Source of the DNA: JAAZBV01 sp964499695
GTDB taxonomy: Bacteria > Desulfobacterota > DSM-4660 > Desulfatiglandales > HGW-15
Length of the DNA stretch: 64,000 bases
Assembly (NCBI GenBank): GCA_964499695.1
Contig: CAZCMD010000002.1
Span: forward strand, 1-64,000
Direction of reading: 5' to 3'
The translations under genes and the position numbers were made by a program. Below, piece by piece: positions 15,413 through 24,722 of the stretch (position 1 is the first letter of the stretch; each line of letters starts with the position of its first letter). Under the pieces are notes generated by a model. That model saw only the letters and a program-made list of their open reading frames with translations. It was not told the DNA's origin and ran no database searches.

Positions 15413-18400
15413 TCAATTTTTAATACTATTTATCTCAGAAATAGCCCATTCTGCACTTTTTCTTGAGAGTTCATTCTCATCTTTCAGGAGCTTTGTCAGT
15501 GCAGGTATGGCAGTTTTAGCAGGTTTTCCTATCTTTCCAAGGGCGAGAGCCACCTTTGATTTTACAAAATAGTTTTTATCATCAAGGGAATCGATCAATG
15601 CAGGAACAGCTTCGATGGTTGAGGGACTCCTTTTACCAAGTGCCGCTGCTGACCGTACCTTGACCATATTATCCCCATTATCAAGTTCATCAATTAGTAT
15701 AGACACTGCCTCTTTTACAGACTGATCTATGGCGATAAGTGCGTCGGCAGCGCTGATCCTGACCTTGGGGTCACTATCTTTTAATGCGTTAACAAGCTGA
15801 CCTGCGCTTGATTTTGCCTCTTTTCCTATCTTGCCAAGGGCACGGGCTGCACATACCTTTACTAAAGGACTCGGATCACTAAGTGCATTAGCAAGTTCAG
15901 GTACAGCAGGTGCTGCCATCGGCCCTATGCTGCCCAAGGCATCAGCAGCTCCCCACTTTACACTCTCTATACTGTTAATATCGGAAAAAACCTTTTGAAG
16001 GTAAGGTACTACCTTTTTTCCGGTAGCACCGAGAAGAAATATACTGTTCCTGTGGACATATTCATCCTGATCTTTTAACAGCTCTATAAGTGCAAAAATA
16101 TATGCCTCTGAATCCATACCAATATTGATAAGCGAACGTACAGCAGCATACTGTACAGCAGAGCTGGAATCTTTAAGAGATGAGGTCAGGTTGATTGCCG
16201 CATCTTTTATTTCAGGACCCATTTTACCAATGGATTCAGTTGCGCTTACCCGTACATTTTCATCCTGATCCTTAAGTGCAGCAATAATTTTTGAAATTAC
16301 TTCTTTATTAACAGGCTTTATATTCCCAAGGGCATAAACTGCACCAGACCTTACATCCGGGTTTGTATCCTTTGATGCCTCAATAAGGGGTTTAACAGCC
16401 TCAGGCCCTATCATGCCCAAAATATATACAATATTTTCCGGCTGCCAGACAACAGGCTCAGGCCCTTTCTGATCTTGAATTGCTACAGCAGATTTATCCT
16501 TAAGGTACTGAATAAGCGCAGGAACAGCATCAGGGCCGATAATGATAAGGGCATCAGCAGCGGCAGACTGTACATTAGGATTTTTATCCTTCAGTTTAAG
16601 TATCAGTTCAGGAATAGCCGTCTTGCCAATAATTCCCAGTGCCTCCGAAACCCTGTAACGGATGGATTTGTCATCAAGGGCTTTAATAAGGTGAGGGACA
16701 GCCGAAGGCCCTATCTTTCCAAGGGTGTTAACAACCTTTGAGCGAAAATATTCATCATTTTTATGTTTAAGAGCTTCGATTAACAGGGGAACAGCATCCT
16801 TTGCTGCGCTACCAGTTTTACTAATTGCATATACGGCATATGACCTGACAAAGATATCCCTGTCTTTAATGGCATCCATCAGCGCCCCTAACGTCTCTTT
16901 TCCAGAAGGATCAATCTTGATTATGGCACTTACGGCAAGCCTTCTTACAATCACATCTTCATCTTTAACTGCCATTATCAGGGCAGGAATGGCTGCCTTG
17001 TCAGATGAACCGATATGGTTTATTGCCTCAACCCCTGCCCTGCGTATAATCACCTCCTTGTCTTGAAGGGCCTCAATAATGGCGGAAATGGCCTCTGAGG
17101 TAGGTGAACCTGACTTTCCAAGGACATTGATAACTGTATTTCTTAAAACAGGGTCATTATCCCTTGATGCACTTACAAGGGCAGCGGTTACATCATTTCC
17201 GGTTGCCCCAATTGATAAAATGGCATTTGCAGCAATTGCGCGCAAATAGGTCTCTTCATTTTTTGAAGTTATGATCTTTAATAATTCAGGAACAGCATCC
17301 TTTGCCTTTACTCCTTTTTTAGAGAGGGCTTCAACTGCATATGCCCTGATAGAGGGATCAGTATCCTTAAGATCTTTTATCAGTGATAAAACATCCCTGT
17401 CAGCTAAAGGAATTGAATCAGCACCAGCGTCTATGGCCTGCATATCAGGTTGGAGCTTACTTTCTTTTAGTGTTTCAGAATCGGGTACGCTCTTCTCTCC
17501 ATCATGCGAAGTACTATCAATATAATCGTTAGATTTTAATCGGATAGCACTGTCATATGCATTCAATGCCTGGAGAGCCTCTGAGTTTGTGCTTTTTGAT
17601 GAGATGATCTTTCTTAATGCCTCGGCTGCACTGGTATGAATGGAGACATCATTGCCTTTTAATATCTTCACCAGACCGGGTATGGCCCCTTTTGCTGGCG
17701 CCCCGATCTCACCCAGGGCATCAGCAGATAATTTTCTAATAGTTATATCCTGATCCGAAAGAGATGCAACGAGGTATGGTACAGCAGCATCAGCAGACGG
17801 ACCGATATTAATAATGGCATTAACAGCAGCCAGACGAACTGGTTTTTTACCATTGGTATCACCCAGTATCTTGCCAAGTTCAGTGACAGCACCCTTTGCA
17901 TCAGCACCTATTACACCTAGTGCAATGGCCGCACCCTCCCTGATATTTTCATCTTTATTTTTAAGCGCACCTGTAAGGGCCGGTAGAGCCTTTGCCCCCA
18001 TCCTGCCAATGATGTTTTCAGGGCTATAATATGAATTACCTGCGTTGCTTATCTTCATGGCATCTATTAAGGGCTGTATTGCATCCTGACCCATACGTGT
18101 CAATGCATAAGAGGCCCCCCAATTTATTGAGCCATTAATATCTTTCTCATTAATTACATCAATCAGGACTGGTATGGCTGCCTTTGCCTTTGATCCCATT
18201 CTTCCTATGGTAACAGCAGCCCTGTATCTTAAGATATTGTCATTTTTATCCTTCAGGGCATTTACAAGGGCTGACACACTCTGAGCTCCTATCCTGATCA
18301 AAACGGTTGCAGGGCCCTCCACACTCCAGACAATATCATCATTCCCCTGTTTAAGGCTTTTTATCAGATCAGGAATAGCAGACAAACCAAAACCGGTAAG

Positions 18401-18859
18401 GGAGTCAACAGCGCATTTTCTGATGTAAGGATCATTATCCTTCATCATGCGGATAAGCGCCTGAGCAGCATCTTTTGAATGAGAACCTGTTTTACCGAGC
18501 GCAACAAGAGAGGCGATGCGTACAGAATCATCCTCGTCATCAAGGGCCTTTATAAGATAAGGAATCGCATCCTTTGCCTGTTCACCCATATCTCCAAGTA
18601 CCTTTACCGCCCTTTCACGGACAGCAGGGTCTTTATCCTTAAGGGAATCTAAAAGGGTAGATACAGTTTCTCCTCTTGTAGAATCTACGTTATTTATAAG
18701 ATCTGCAACCTTCTCTTTATCTTTAATGTCCTTGGTATCTGTTATTTTACCGGGGCTGTCATTGCTGGTCATGGCCGGTAAAGGATGAATTAACACTGAT
18801 ATGGCAATGGTCACAAGAATTAAACAGATATTTGTGCCCTTTATAACTGCCCTGCTCAT
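15413..18859 (-). CDS. Giant exported HEAT-repeat protein
   Basis: The 1148-aa product has a signal peptide (residues 1-32) and then consists almost wholly of PBS-lyase-type HEAT repeats of about 31-37 residues: I count roughly 30 units of the form DPxVRxxAAxALGxIG followed by AxPALIxALKDKD. One break at about 415-480 (YDSAIRLKSNDYIDSTSHDG..) splits the solenoid into two arms. HEAT solenoids are protein-binding scaffolds; export predicts a periplasmic scaffold. It is the last gene of the TonB-ExbB-ExbD operon, 23 bp after exbD. The repetition at protein level is well diverged in DNA, so this is an old array. No catalytic motif is seen. Confidence 0.88.
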   Translation of the reverse strand: MSRAVIKGTNICLILVTIAISVLIHPLPAMTSNDSPGKITDTKDIKDKEKVADLINNVDSTRGETVSTLLDSLKDKDPAVRERAVKVLGDMGEQAKDAIPYLIKALDDEDDSVRIASLVALGKTGSHSKDAAQALIRMMKDNDPYIRKCAVDSLTGFGLSAIPDLIKSLKQGNDDIVWSVEGPATVLIRIGAQSVSALVNALKDKNDNILRYRAAVTIGRMGSKAKAAIPVLIDVINEKDINGSINWGASYALTRMGQDAIQPLIDAMKISNAGNSYYSPENIIGRMGAKALPALTGALKNKDENIREGAAIALGVIGADAKGAVTELGKILGDTNGKKPVRLAAVNAIINIGPSADAAVPYLVASLSDQDITIRKLSADALGEIGAPAKGAIPGLVKILKGNDVSIHTSAAEALRKIISSKSTNSEALQALNAYDSAIRLKSNDYIDSTSHDGEKSVPDSETLKESKLQPDMQAIDAGADSIPLADRDVLSLIKDLKDTDPSIRAYAVEALSKKGVKAKDAVPELLKIITSKNEETYLRAIAANAILSIGATGNDVTAALVSASRDNDPVLRNTVINVLGKSGSPTSEAISAIIEALQDKEVIIRRAGVEAINHIGSSDKAAIPALIMAVKDEDVIVRRLAVSAIIKIDPSGKETLGALMDAIKDRDIFVRSYAVYAISKTGSAAKDAVPLLIEALKHKNDEYFRSKVVNTLGKIGPSAVPHLIKALDDKSIRYRVSEALGIIGKTAIPELILKLKDKNPNVQSAAADALIIIGPDAVPALIQYLKDKSAVAIQDQKGPEPVVWQPENIVYILGMIGPEAVKPLIEASKDTNPDVRSGAVYALGNIKPVNKEVISKIIAALKDQDENVRVSATESIGKMGPEIKDAAINLTSSLKDSSSAVQYAAVRSLINIGMDSEAYIFALIELLKDQDEYVHRNSIFLLGATGKKVVPYLQKVFSDINSIESVKWGAADALGSIGPMAAPAVPELANALSDPSPLVKVCAARALGKIGKEAKSSAGQLVNALKDSDPKVRISAADALIAIDQSVKEAVSILIDELDNGDNMVKVRSAAALGKRSPSTIEAVPALIDSLDDKNYFVKSKVALALGKIGKPAKTAIPALTKLLKDENELSRKSAEWAISEINSIKN

Positions 18860-18882
18860 TAATAACTCCTGTTAAATAAAAA

Positions 18883-19290
18883 TTACCGATCCTTTTCCGT
18901 GGCAAGGCACAATCTTCCAGCGCCGGCAGCCTTTGCAACATCCATCACCCTCACAGCCTTATTCAGGATCACACCCCTGTCTGCCTTGATAACGACAAGC
19001 CTGTCCTTGTCATTACCGATCATCTTTTTCAGATCCTTGAACAGTGCATCAAGGGAGATCTCCTTATTCATCAAAAATGCCCTTCCCTCTTTATCCACAT
19101 ACAGGGTTATCTCCTGTTGGGTCTGGGGCGCTGCGGCATTTGCCTGGGGCAGCTTTATCTTGATACCCTCATCAACCAGAAAATTTGTTGTAAGGAGAAA
19201 ATAGATAAGGAGCAGAAACACTATGTCTATAAGCGATGTCAGGGGCGACTGAATTTCATATCTTCTTTTTTTACGAGGTTTTAATGACAT
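18883..19290 (-). CDS. exbD: ExbD/TolR-family proton-channel subunit
   Basis: The 135-aa protein has the ExbD layout: a short basic N terminus (KPRKKRRYE), one membrane helix with the key acidic residue (LTSLIDIVFLLLIYFLL, Asp at about 21) and a periplasmic domain ending VMDVAKAAGAGRLCLA. The Asp is the residue through which protons pass in ExbBD/MotAB/TolQR motors. It follows exbB by 9 bp. Together with TonB at 21778-22413 it should energise something in the outer membrane or periplasm; the operon has no TonB-dependent receptor in view. TolR is the alternative assignment. Confidence 0.88.
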   Translation of the reverse strand: MSLKPRKKRRYEIQSPLTSLIDIVFLLLIYFLLTTNFLVDEGIKIKLPQANAAAPQTQQEITLYVDKEGRAFLMNKEISLDALFKDLKKMIGNDKDRLVVIKADRGVILNKAVRVMDVAKAAGAGRLCLATEKDR

Positions 19291-19299
19291 GATTTACCT

Positions 19300-19911
19300 T
19301 TATTTTTTTAGTCTTCCAATGCCTTTAATAAATGTAACTGCACCTGACTGAAGTACTGCCTCATATTTGTCTATCCTGGAATAGAGGTAACTATAGGCGA
19401 CCATTGTTGGGAGCGCTACACCAAGACCAAGGGCAGTTGTAAGCATTGCCTCCCAGATGCCTCCTGCAAGTACTGCTGCATTAACCTTTCCACCCATCTC
19501 CTGGATAACCATAAATGCCTTTATCATCCCGAATACAGTACCCAGAAGTCCAAGAAGCGGGGCAATATTGCCCATTGTGGCAAGTGCCTGCACATACCGG
19601 GAAAGACTTCTAACCTCTTCATCAGTGGAGTTGGAAATGACTGTCTCAAGGGTATCCCTGTCCTGGTCAATTACCTCTACTGCATGTAAAAGCACTCTTC
19701 CCATTGGAGAGTTGCTTTTTAAAAGCATATCCTGAAGATGTTTTTCATCGCCTTCCTTAAGCATCTGTACTGTCTTTAAGGCAAGATCAGTGCCATGGTT
19801 ATTTATTTTTGAAAACCTTATTAGCCGCTCGACGAAAATGGCAAGTGCTATGACAGAACACAGTAAAATGGGAATTACCAGCACACCGCCTTTAGCAAGT
19901 AAATCAAACAT
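19300..19911 (-). CDS. exbB: ExbB/TolQ-family proton-channel subunit
   Basis: The 203-aa protein has three membrane segments: residues about 8-26, then LATMGNIAPLLGLLGTVFGM with the family-defining G-x-x-P-L-L-G-L-L-G-T-V, then AMLTTALGLGVALPTMVAY. MotA/TolQ/ExbB proteins form the pentameric stator around ExbD. The start follows AGGAGGAAAAAGG. It is 129 bp after the calcium-loop repeat gene, with a strong hairpin in between (19977-19996), and 9 bp before exbD. Confidence 0.9.
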   Translation of the reverse strand: MFDLLAKGGVLVIPILLCSVIALAIFVERLIRFSKINNHGTDLALKTVQMLKEGDEKHLQDMLLKSNSPMGRVLLHAVEVIDQDRDTLETVISNSTDEEVRSLSRYVQALATMGNIAPLLGLLGTVFGMIKAFMVIQEMGGKVNAAVLAGGIWEAMLTTALGLGVALPTMVAYSYLYSRIDKYEAVLQSGAVTFIKGIGRLKK

Positions 19912-19961
19912 CCTTTTTCCTCCTTGTTAATTACATTTTACCTTTCATAACCCTCTGTAGA

Positions 19962-20001
19962 GACAAGGCATGTTTACCCGCCAGTATTTTGGCGGGCCTT
20001 G
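19962..20001 (-). terminator. Strong hairpin between the calcium-loop repeat gene and exbB
   Basis: CCCGCCA (19977-19983) and TGGCGGG (19990-19996) give a 7-bp GC-rich stem with a six-base loop; outer arms CAAGGC and GCCTTG lie further out at about 19962 and 19996-20001. There is no U run after it on the minus strand. It may attenuate or process the transcript so that exbB is expressed separately from the genes before it. Confidence 0.45.
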
Positions 20002-20039
20002 CTTCTACTATTTATCCGGGCAATTCATATCGCTATAAA

Positions 20040-21791
20040 TCATTCTGTCACCGCCCCCTGATCCTCTCCGGCCTCTTCAACAATATCAGGGGTTCCGTCA
20101 TAATCCAGGTCCTTCTTTGTCTGGATAACAGCCTCTGTCTCATCATAGATTTCCCAGATATCGGGCTTGCCATCAAGGTTGGTATCCTCTTCAACAGAGG
20201 TCAAAATATTCTCTGCATAATGAAACCATGTATCAATCTTTCCATCAAGATTATCATCCTTTTCGGCCAGTACTGCCTTTTCACCTTCATAGTGCCAGAT
20301 GATATTTATCTTTCCGGTATCCCCTTCATCCTTTTCGATCTTTGTTATCTTACCGTTTTTATCCAGATGGTCTATCTGCTCAAGCCTGCCATCACTGTTT
20401 TCATCAATCTCTTTTTTCTTGAGCAGTGAATCCTGATAAAAAAGCCGTGTCTCAGGATTACTATCATTATCAGCATCATTTTCCAAAATAACAGACCACT
20501 CCGGCCTGTTATACCAGTAGGTTATTTCGAATCTGCTGTCATGGTTTTCATCCTTTAAACGTTTGACCCTCTTTCCCTCAGTATAAAGCTCAATGATATC
20601 CACTACACCGCTGGCATTTGCATCCTTTTCAACACGGGCAAGACCTTTCAGATTATAAAATGCCCAGGTGTCATATCGCCCATCAAGATTACTGTCATCC
20701 TCAGACATCTTTTTGCTCCCATTATTATTTAAAAAGACCCTGTCATCAGCTATGCCGTCCATATTTTTATCCCTGGTCATCAAATATACTACGGCTCCTT
20801 TTGTGTTAAAAAATCTGATCCGGTCTATTTGACCCGTATGCATCGAGTCATCAAATATCTTTTTTAAAATTCCTTTATCATCATAAAAAGAAAATCTGTC
20901 AGGGGCCCCGTTAAAATTGCTATCAGCCTCTTCTGAAAAAGGCTTATCCTTTTTGATTGCAACTGATGAGTCATATTTGCCGTCAAGGTTTTTATCCCTT
21001 TTCTGTATTACAGGAAGGGAATTCACAAAGGATGTTAAGATTTCATACCTCCCGTCAAGGTCCCTGTCTCTTTTTTCTTCTTTGAGTTCACCGGCTTCAT
21101 AAATGCGGAATATATCCATGATCCCGTCCTTGTCTGAATCCAGACTGCGGCTATATAACTGCCCTTCACTGTCAAAGCGTGTTACATAATCAAGGATATT
21201 GTCCCCATCAGGATCTGACATCTGCATATAAGGTTTATCGTTTTTATAATCCTGCCAGACATTCACCTTTTTATCGTTGTCTGTATCATCTAAATAAGAG
21301 ACAAGCTTTCCATCATTGTAGTAAACAACCTGGTTTAAATTCCCATCGCCATTTGTATCTATTCTCCTCCTGACCCACTTCTCATCTTCATCAAAATCAA
21401 TTATTTCATATATTCTACCCTCTTTATTTATCTTTTCCTGACGTATGACTTTACCTTCTGAATAGTATATCCTTTCGTCTATTTTGTTATCAAAATCACT
21501 GTCAGTTTCAATCCTTAAATACTTATCGTTTTTAACATAATAAAACTTATCCATTATCCCGTCTTCATTGTTATCAGACTCAACCAGATTGATAACGCCT
21601 ATTGAGGCGTCCCTGTGGATAATACTGTCAGCCTCACCATCAAGATCCCTGTCCTGAACAACTGTAACTGCCATTACCTGACTGCACAATAAATGCAGTA
21701 AAAAGATGATCAAAGGAGCTGTTGAAACAGCAGATAAAAAAGATAGTTTATTTCTGTTTTTTTTCATTTGATAGGTCTCATAACAGTTCAA
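20040..21791 (-). CDS. Exported protein of about 21 calcium-loop-like repeats
   Basis: The 583-aa product has a signal peptide (cleavage near residue 40, after SQVMA). Nearly all the rest is a tandem array of 24-26-residue units with the core D-x-D/N-x-D-G-x-x-D followed by an aromatic pair, for example DNNEDGIMDKFYY, DSDKDGIMDIFRIY, DSNLDGRYDTWAFY and DTNLDGKPDIWEIY; I count about 21. The core is that of EF-hand/dockerin/thrombospondin-3 type calcium loops, so a calcium-stiffened rod is likely. The gene overlaps tonB by 14 bp, so it is translationally coupled to it. It is paired in one operon with the HEAT-repeat protein. No enzyme motif. Confidence 0.85.
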   Translation of the reverse strand: MNCYETYQMKKNRNKLSFLSAVSTAPLIIFLLHLLCSQVMAVTVVQDRDLDGEADSIIHRDASIGVINLVESDNNEDGIMDKFYYVKNDKYLRIETDSDFDNKIDERIYYSEGKVIRQEKINKEGRIYEIIDFDEDEKWVRRRIDTNGDGNLNQVVYYNDGKLVSYLDDTDNDKKVNVWQDYKNDKPYMQMSDPDGDNILDYVTRFDSEGQLYSRSLDSDKDGIMDIFRIYEAGELKEEKRDRDLDGRYEILTSFVNSLPVIQKRDKNLDGKYDSSVAIKKDKPFSEEADSNFNGAPDRFSFYDDKGILKKIFDDSMHTGQIDRIRFFNTKGAVVYLMTRDKNMDGIADDRVFLNNNGSKKMSEDDSNLDGRYDTWAFYNLKGLARVEKDANASGVVDIIELYTEGKRVKRLKDENHDSRFEITYWYNRPEWSVILENDADNDSNPETRLFYQDSLLKKKEIDENSDGRLEQIDHLDKNGKITKIEKDEGDTGKINIIWHYEGEKAVLAEKDDNLDGKIDTWFHYAENILTSVEEDTNLDGKPDIWEIYDETEAVIQTKKDLDYDGTPDIVEEAGEDQGAVTE

Positions 21792-22413
21792 ATGATAGAT
21801 TTAATGGTATTACAACTCCGCCCTTGAAGATATTCTGCGGAGGTTTTGGAAAGGGAATACTGTCTTTTACTGCCTGAAGCGCAGCATGGTTCAGGGAATT
21901 ATAAGGGCATGGTTTAACAATCTTCAGATTACTGACTGTACCATCAGGATTTATGATAAAGCTCAGGGAAACAACCGCCTCCTTGTACGTACCGTCCGCA
22001 TCTTTAGGGTATTTTTTAACCCGCTCTATCCTGCGGAGGACCATCTCTTTATAGTCTTCACCCTTTGTAAGGCCAGACACACCTTCAATAAGGCTTGATG
22101 AAAGTGCTGTATCGCCATGCCCGGTCATAATACGGCTTACATCCGGAACTGATAGAGGGGCTGCCTGGCTGATATTTATCTTGCTGTCGTTCTGAAGCAC
22201 AGGCTTTGGTATCATCGGGGGCCTCGGTATGCCGCGGCCAGGGGTCTTTTTTTCCTGCATCATATTCAATTCTATGAACTGGTATACCTTTGAGGAGAGT
22301 AACCCATTCATGTGGAGATATATCGGGATGTGTACAACCATGGAAAAAATAATCAGCCATAACAAGAGCTTATTTGATTTTTTATCAGTATTATGTATAG
22401 ATTCCATCAACAC
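21778..22413 (-). CDS. tonB: TonB-family energy transducer
   Basis: The 211-aa protein has an N-terminal membrane helix (LLLWLIIFSMVVHIPIYL, residues about 17-34), a proline-rich spacer (GRGIPRPPMIPKP) and a C-terminal TonB domain with VSLSFIINPDGTVSNLKIVK (split: VSLSFIINPDG, TVSNLKIVK) followed by LNHAALQAVKDSIPFP. TonB passes proton-motive energy from ExbBD to outer-membrane partners. It heads the operon; the next gene overlaps it by 14 bp. The spacer is short for spanning the periplasm, hinting that its partner reaches towards the inner membrane (inference). Confidence 0.85.
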   Translation of the reverse strand: MLMESIHNTDKKSNKLLLWLIIFSMVVHIPIYLHMNGLLSSKVYQFIELNMMQEKKTPGRGIPRPPMIPKPVLQNDSKINISQAAPLSVPDVSRIMTGHGDTALSSSLIEGVSGLTKGEDYKEMVLRRIERVKKYPKDADGTYKEAVVSLSFIINPDGTVSNLKIVKPCPYNSLNHAALQAVKDSIPFPKPPQNIFKGGVVIPLNLSFELL

Positions 22414-22654
22414 TATCCTAAAATCAATGTTTTAAACAATATGGTTTTTAATGCAGATAAAAAAACTGAAAAGCTTATAAAACTTATAACAACAGGAAAA
22501 GGTGAATGTAAAGAGAAAAAGATTTATTACTTCCCTAATTGTGCTCAATACAATCACTTTATAAATTTAATTGGCTGTTTTTAAGAATAAAATCCCGCTA
22601 ATCTATAAACGATCGTAATATAATTGCCACGATCTATATATTTTATAAATGTTG

Positions 22655-23197
22655 TTACTTGATTATTTTAACTATATCCCTGAACTTTGGATGCTCTGCT
22701 GTCTTTATCAGTTCAAAAAGGGCCATCTCAACACAAGTCATATTTGCGCCCATGTGTTCCATCTTTTTTAAGGCAAGCTTCCTGTTTTCAGGGTCTCTTG
22801 ATGCTACTGCATCTGCCACAATATGAACCTCATAGCCCATATCAAGAAGGTTCATTGTGGTTTGATAGATACATATATGGCTTTCTATCCCGGAGATGAG
22901 TATCTGTCTTTTACCAATCCTTTTGATCTCCTCCATAAATGCCTTTTCATCACAGCAACTAAAACTGATCTTTGGGATAGCCGTTAAATCAGGTATAAGT
23001 TCCCTGATTTCGGGTATCGTAGGGCCAAGCCCCTTCGGGTTCTGTTCAGTAAGTATCATGGGTATTTCAAGGCACTTAATACCTTTTATCAACTGCCCGG
23101 TGGCCTTAAAGAGAGACTCCTTATCATGCATGGCATGGGCAAGGTTTCCCTGAATGTCAATAACAGTGAGCAATGTGTTTTTCAGTTCAAGCGTCAT
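22655..23197 (-). CDS. Isochorismatase-family hydrolase
   Basis: The 180-aa protein shows the cysteine-hydrolase fold: TLLTVIDIQGNLAHAMHD near the N terminus supplies the catalytic Asp (D14), a Lys lies in the middle strand region, and SGIESHICIYQTTMNLL supplies the nucleophile Cys near 108. These are the marks of isochorismatase/nicotinamidase-like enzymes. Specific substrate unknown. The start has AAAAGGAG upstream; the ferredoxin gene lies 12 bp before it on the same strand, so the two may be cotranscribed. The 241 bp between this gene and tonB (22414-22654) show no further feature. Confidence 0.82.
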   Translation of the reverse strand: MTLELKNTLLTVIDIQGNLAHAMHDKESLFKATGQLIKGIKCLEIPMILTEQNPKGLGPTIPEIRELIPDLTAIPKISFSCCDEKAFMEEIKRIGKRQILISGIESHICIYQTTMNLLDMGYEVHIVADAVASRDPENRKLALKKMEHMGANMTCVEMALFELIKTAEHPKFRDIVKIIK

Positions 23198-23209
23198 TTG
23201 TTCTCCTTT

Positions 23210-23404
23210 TTAATCGTCCCAGAATATACATGACATGGGGCATTCACCCATTGCATCCAATATACAGTCCTCATCACCACCTTCAGCCATTATCACAAAG
23301 GCCTTTTCAAGTTCATGATTTAACTCAAATACTTCCGGACATATATCAGCGCAGCTTCCACATCCTATGCATTCATTTTTATCTATCCGAACCTTTCTGC
23401 TCAT
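23210..23404 (-). CDS. Small [4Fe-4S] ferredoxin
   Basis: With the start at 23404 (GGAG four to five bases upstream, MSRKVRIDKNECIGCGSC) the product is 64 aa; an upstream in-frame ATG at 23440 has no good site. It carries CIGCGSCADICP and a downstream GECPMSCI that completes a single [4Fe-4S] cluster, as in the one-cluster ferredoxins of anaerobes. The remainder is acidic, as usual. It precedes the isochorismatase-like gene by 12 bp. Redox partner unknown. Confidence 0.85.
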   Translation of the reverse strand: MSRKVRIDKNECIGCGSCADICPEVFELNHELEKAFVIMAEGGDEDCILDAMGECPMSCIFWDD

Positions 23405-23632
23405 AAAAGCTCCATATATATGATTGCAAACGGGGGGCACTATACCATATTAACCGGTATTATCCATTTATTTCTATCAGGAAACTTAAATAATTGCTTG
23501 AAATAATGAACAGTTTTTTATATCTCTATTATAATCGGATTTTTTGGGGCTGAACTCACACTGACAGCCTTTGAAAAGTATAGAAAAAAGTTTATTTAAC
23601 TAAAATATACCAAACACAATAAGGAGAACCAG

Positions 23633-24718
23633 ATGACAAACAGAGTTTATAATTTTAACGCAGGCCCGTCGGCTCTTCCACTGCCAGTACTGGAAGAGGT
23701 AAGAGAGGAATTTCTTGATTTCAAGGGATCAGGGATGTCTATAACAGAGATCAGCCACAGATCAACTGCCTTTGATGAAGTGATAGATACAGCCATAGCA
23801 AGGGCAAAAAGGCTCTTAAATCTTGATGACAACTATAGTGTGCTCTTTATTCAGGGCGGGGCAAGCATGCAGTTTTGCATGGTACCAATGAACCTGAATG
23901 TCAGCGGCAAACCCGTTGACTATATAAATACGGGCACATGGTCTACAACTGCTATAAAAGAGGCAAAGATCCAGGGACTTAATACAAGGGTTCTCGCCTC
24001 TTCCGAGGACAGAAATTTTGCTTATATCCCATATAATGTAAAAGAGGATGGCAATGCCGCATACCTTCACTTCACCTCCAATAACACCATTAAGGGTACA
24101 CAGTGGGCAAAATTTCCGGAACCAAACGGGGTGCCCCTTATATCTGACATGTCTTCGGATTTTTTAAGCCGGACCTTTGATGCAAAACCCTTTGGCCTGA
24201 TCTACGCCGGAGCCCAGAAGAATGTGGGCCCTGCCGGTGCGGCAATGGTTATTATAAGAAAGGATATGCTTGAAAGGACCCCTGCTAATCTCCCGACCTT
24301 TCTCAAATATACCACCTTTTCTGAACATAATTCCATGTTCAATACACCGCCGTGCTTTGTTGTCTATGTAACAGGCCTTGTACTTAAATGGCTTGAAGAA
24401 ACCATAGGCGGCCTTAAAAATATGGAAAAGCTGAACAATGAAAAGGCTGAAACCCTTTACTCATTCCTCGACAGTTCCAGCTTTTACAGGGGGACGGCAG
24501 ATAAGGACAGCAGGTCAAAGATGAATGTCACATTCAGGCTGCCTACGGAAGATCTTGAAAAACGATTTGTCTCCGCTGCAACAAAGGCTGGTCTGGAAGG
24601 GCTAAAAGGCCACCGCTCTGTTGGCGGATGCAGGGCATCCATATATAATGCCACTGCCATAGATGCGGTAAAAAGCCTGATTAACTTCATGAAGGACTTT
24701 GAAAAGAAAGAGGGGTAA
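23633..24718 (+). CDS. serC: Phosphoserine aminotransferase
   Basis: The 361-aa protein has the SerC signature set: FNAGPSALPLPVLEEV at the N terminus, GGASMQFCMVPMNL, and the PLP-lysine region YAGAQKNVGPAGAAMVI (Lys near 193). The C terminus has RLPTEDLEKRF and GLEGLKGHRSVGGCRASIYNA, the phosphate-binding end of the active site. It catalyses the transamination between 3-phosphohydroxypyruvate and phosphoserine in serine synthesis, in the cytoplasm. Start has AAGGAG upstream. asnS follows with a 4-bp gap and shared ribosome-site region, so the two form one unit. Confidence 0.95.
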   Translation: MTNRVYNFNAGPSALPLPVLEEVREEFLDFKGSGMSITEISHRSTAFDEVIDTAIARAKRLLNLDDNYSVLFIQGGASMQFCMVPMNLNVSGKPVDYINTGTWSTTAIKEAKIQGLNTRVLASSEDRNFAYIPYNVKEDGNAAYLHFTSNNTIKGTQWAKFPEPNGVPLISDMSSDFLSRTFDAKPFGLIYAGAQKNVGPAGAAMVIIRKDMLERTPANLPTFLKYTTFSEHNSMFNTPPCFVVYVTGLVLKWLEETIGGLKNMEKLNNEKAETLYSFLDSSSFYRGTADKDSRSKMNVTFRLPTEDLEKRFVSAATKAGLEGLKGHRSVGGCRASIYNATAIDAVKSLINFMKDFEKKEG

Positions 24719-24722
24719 TCTT

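Noticed and set aside
22393..22584. Plus-strand frame upstream of tonB
   Set aside because: Covers the start of tonB on the opposite strand and has no ribosome site or family match.
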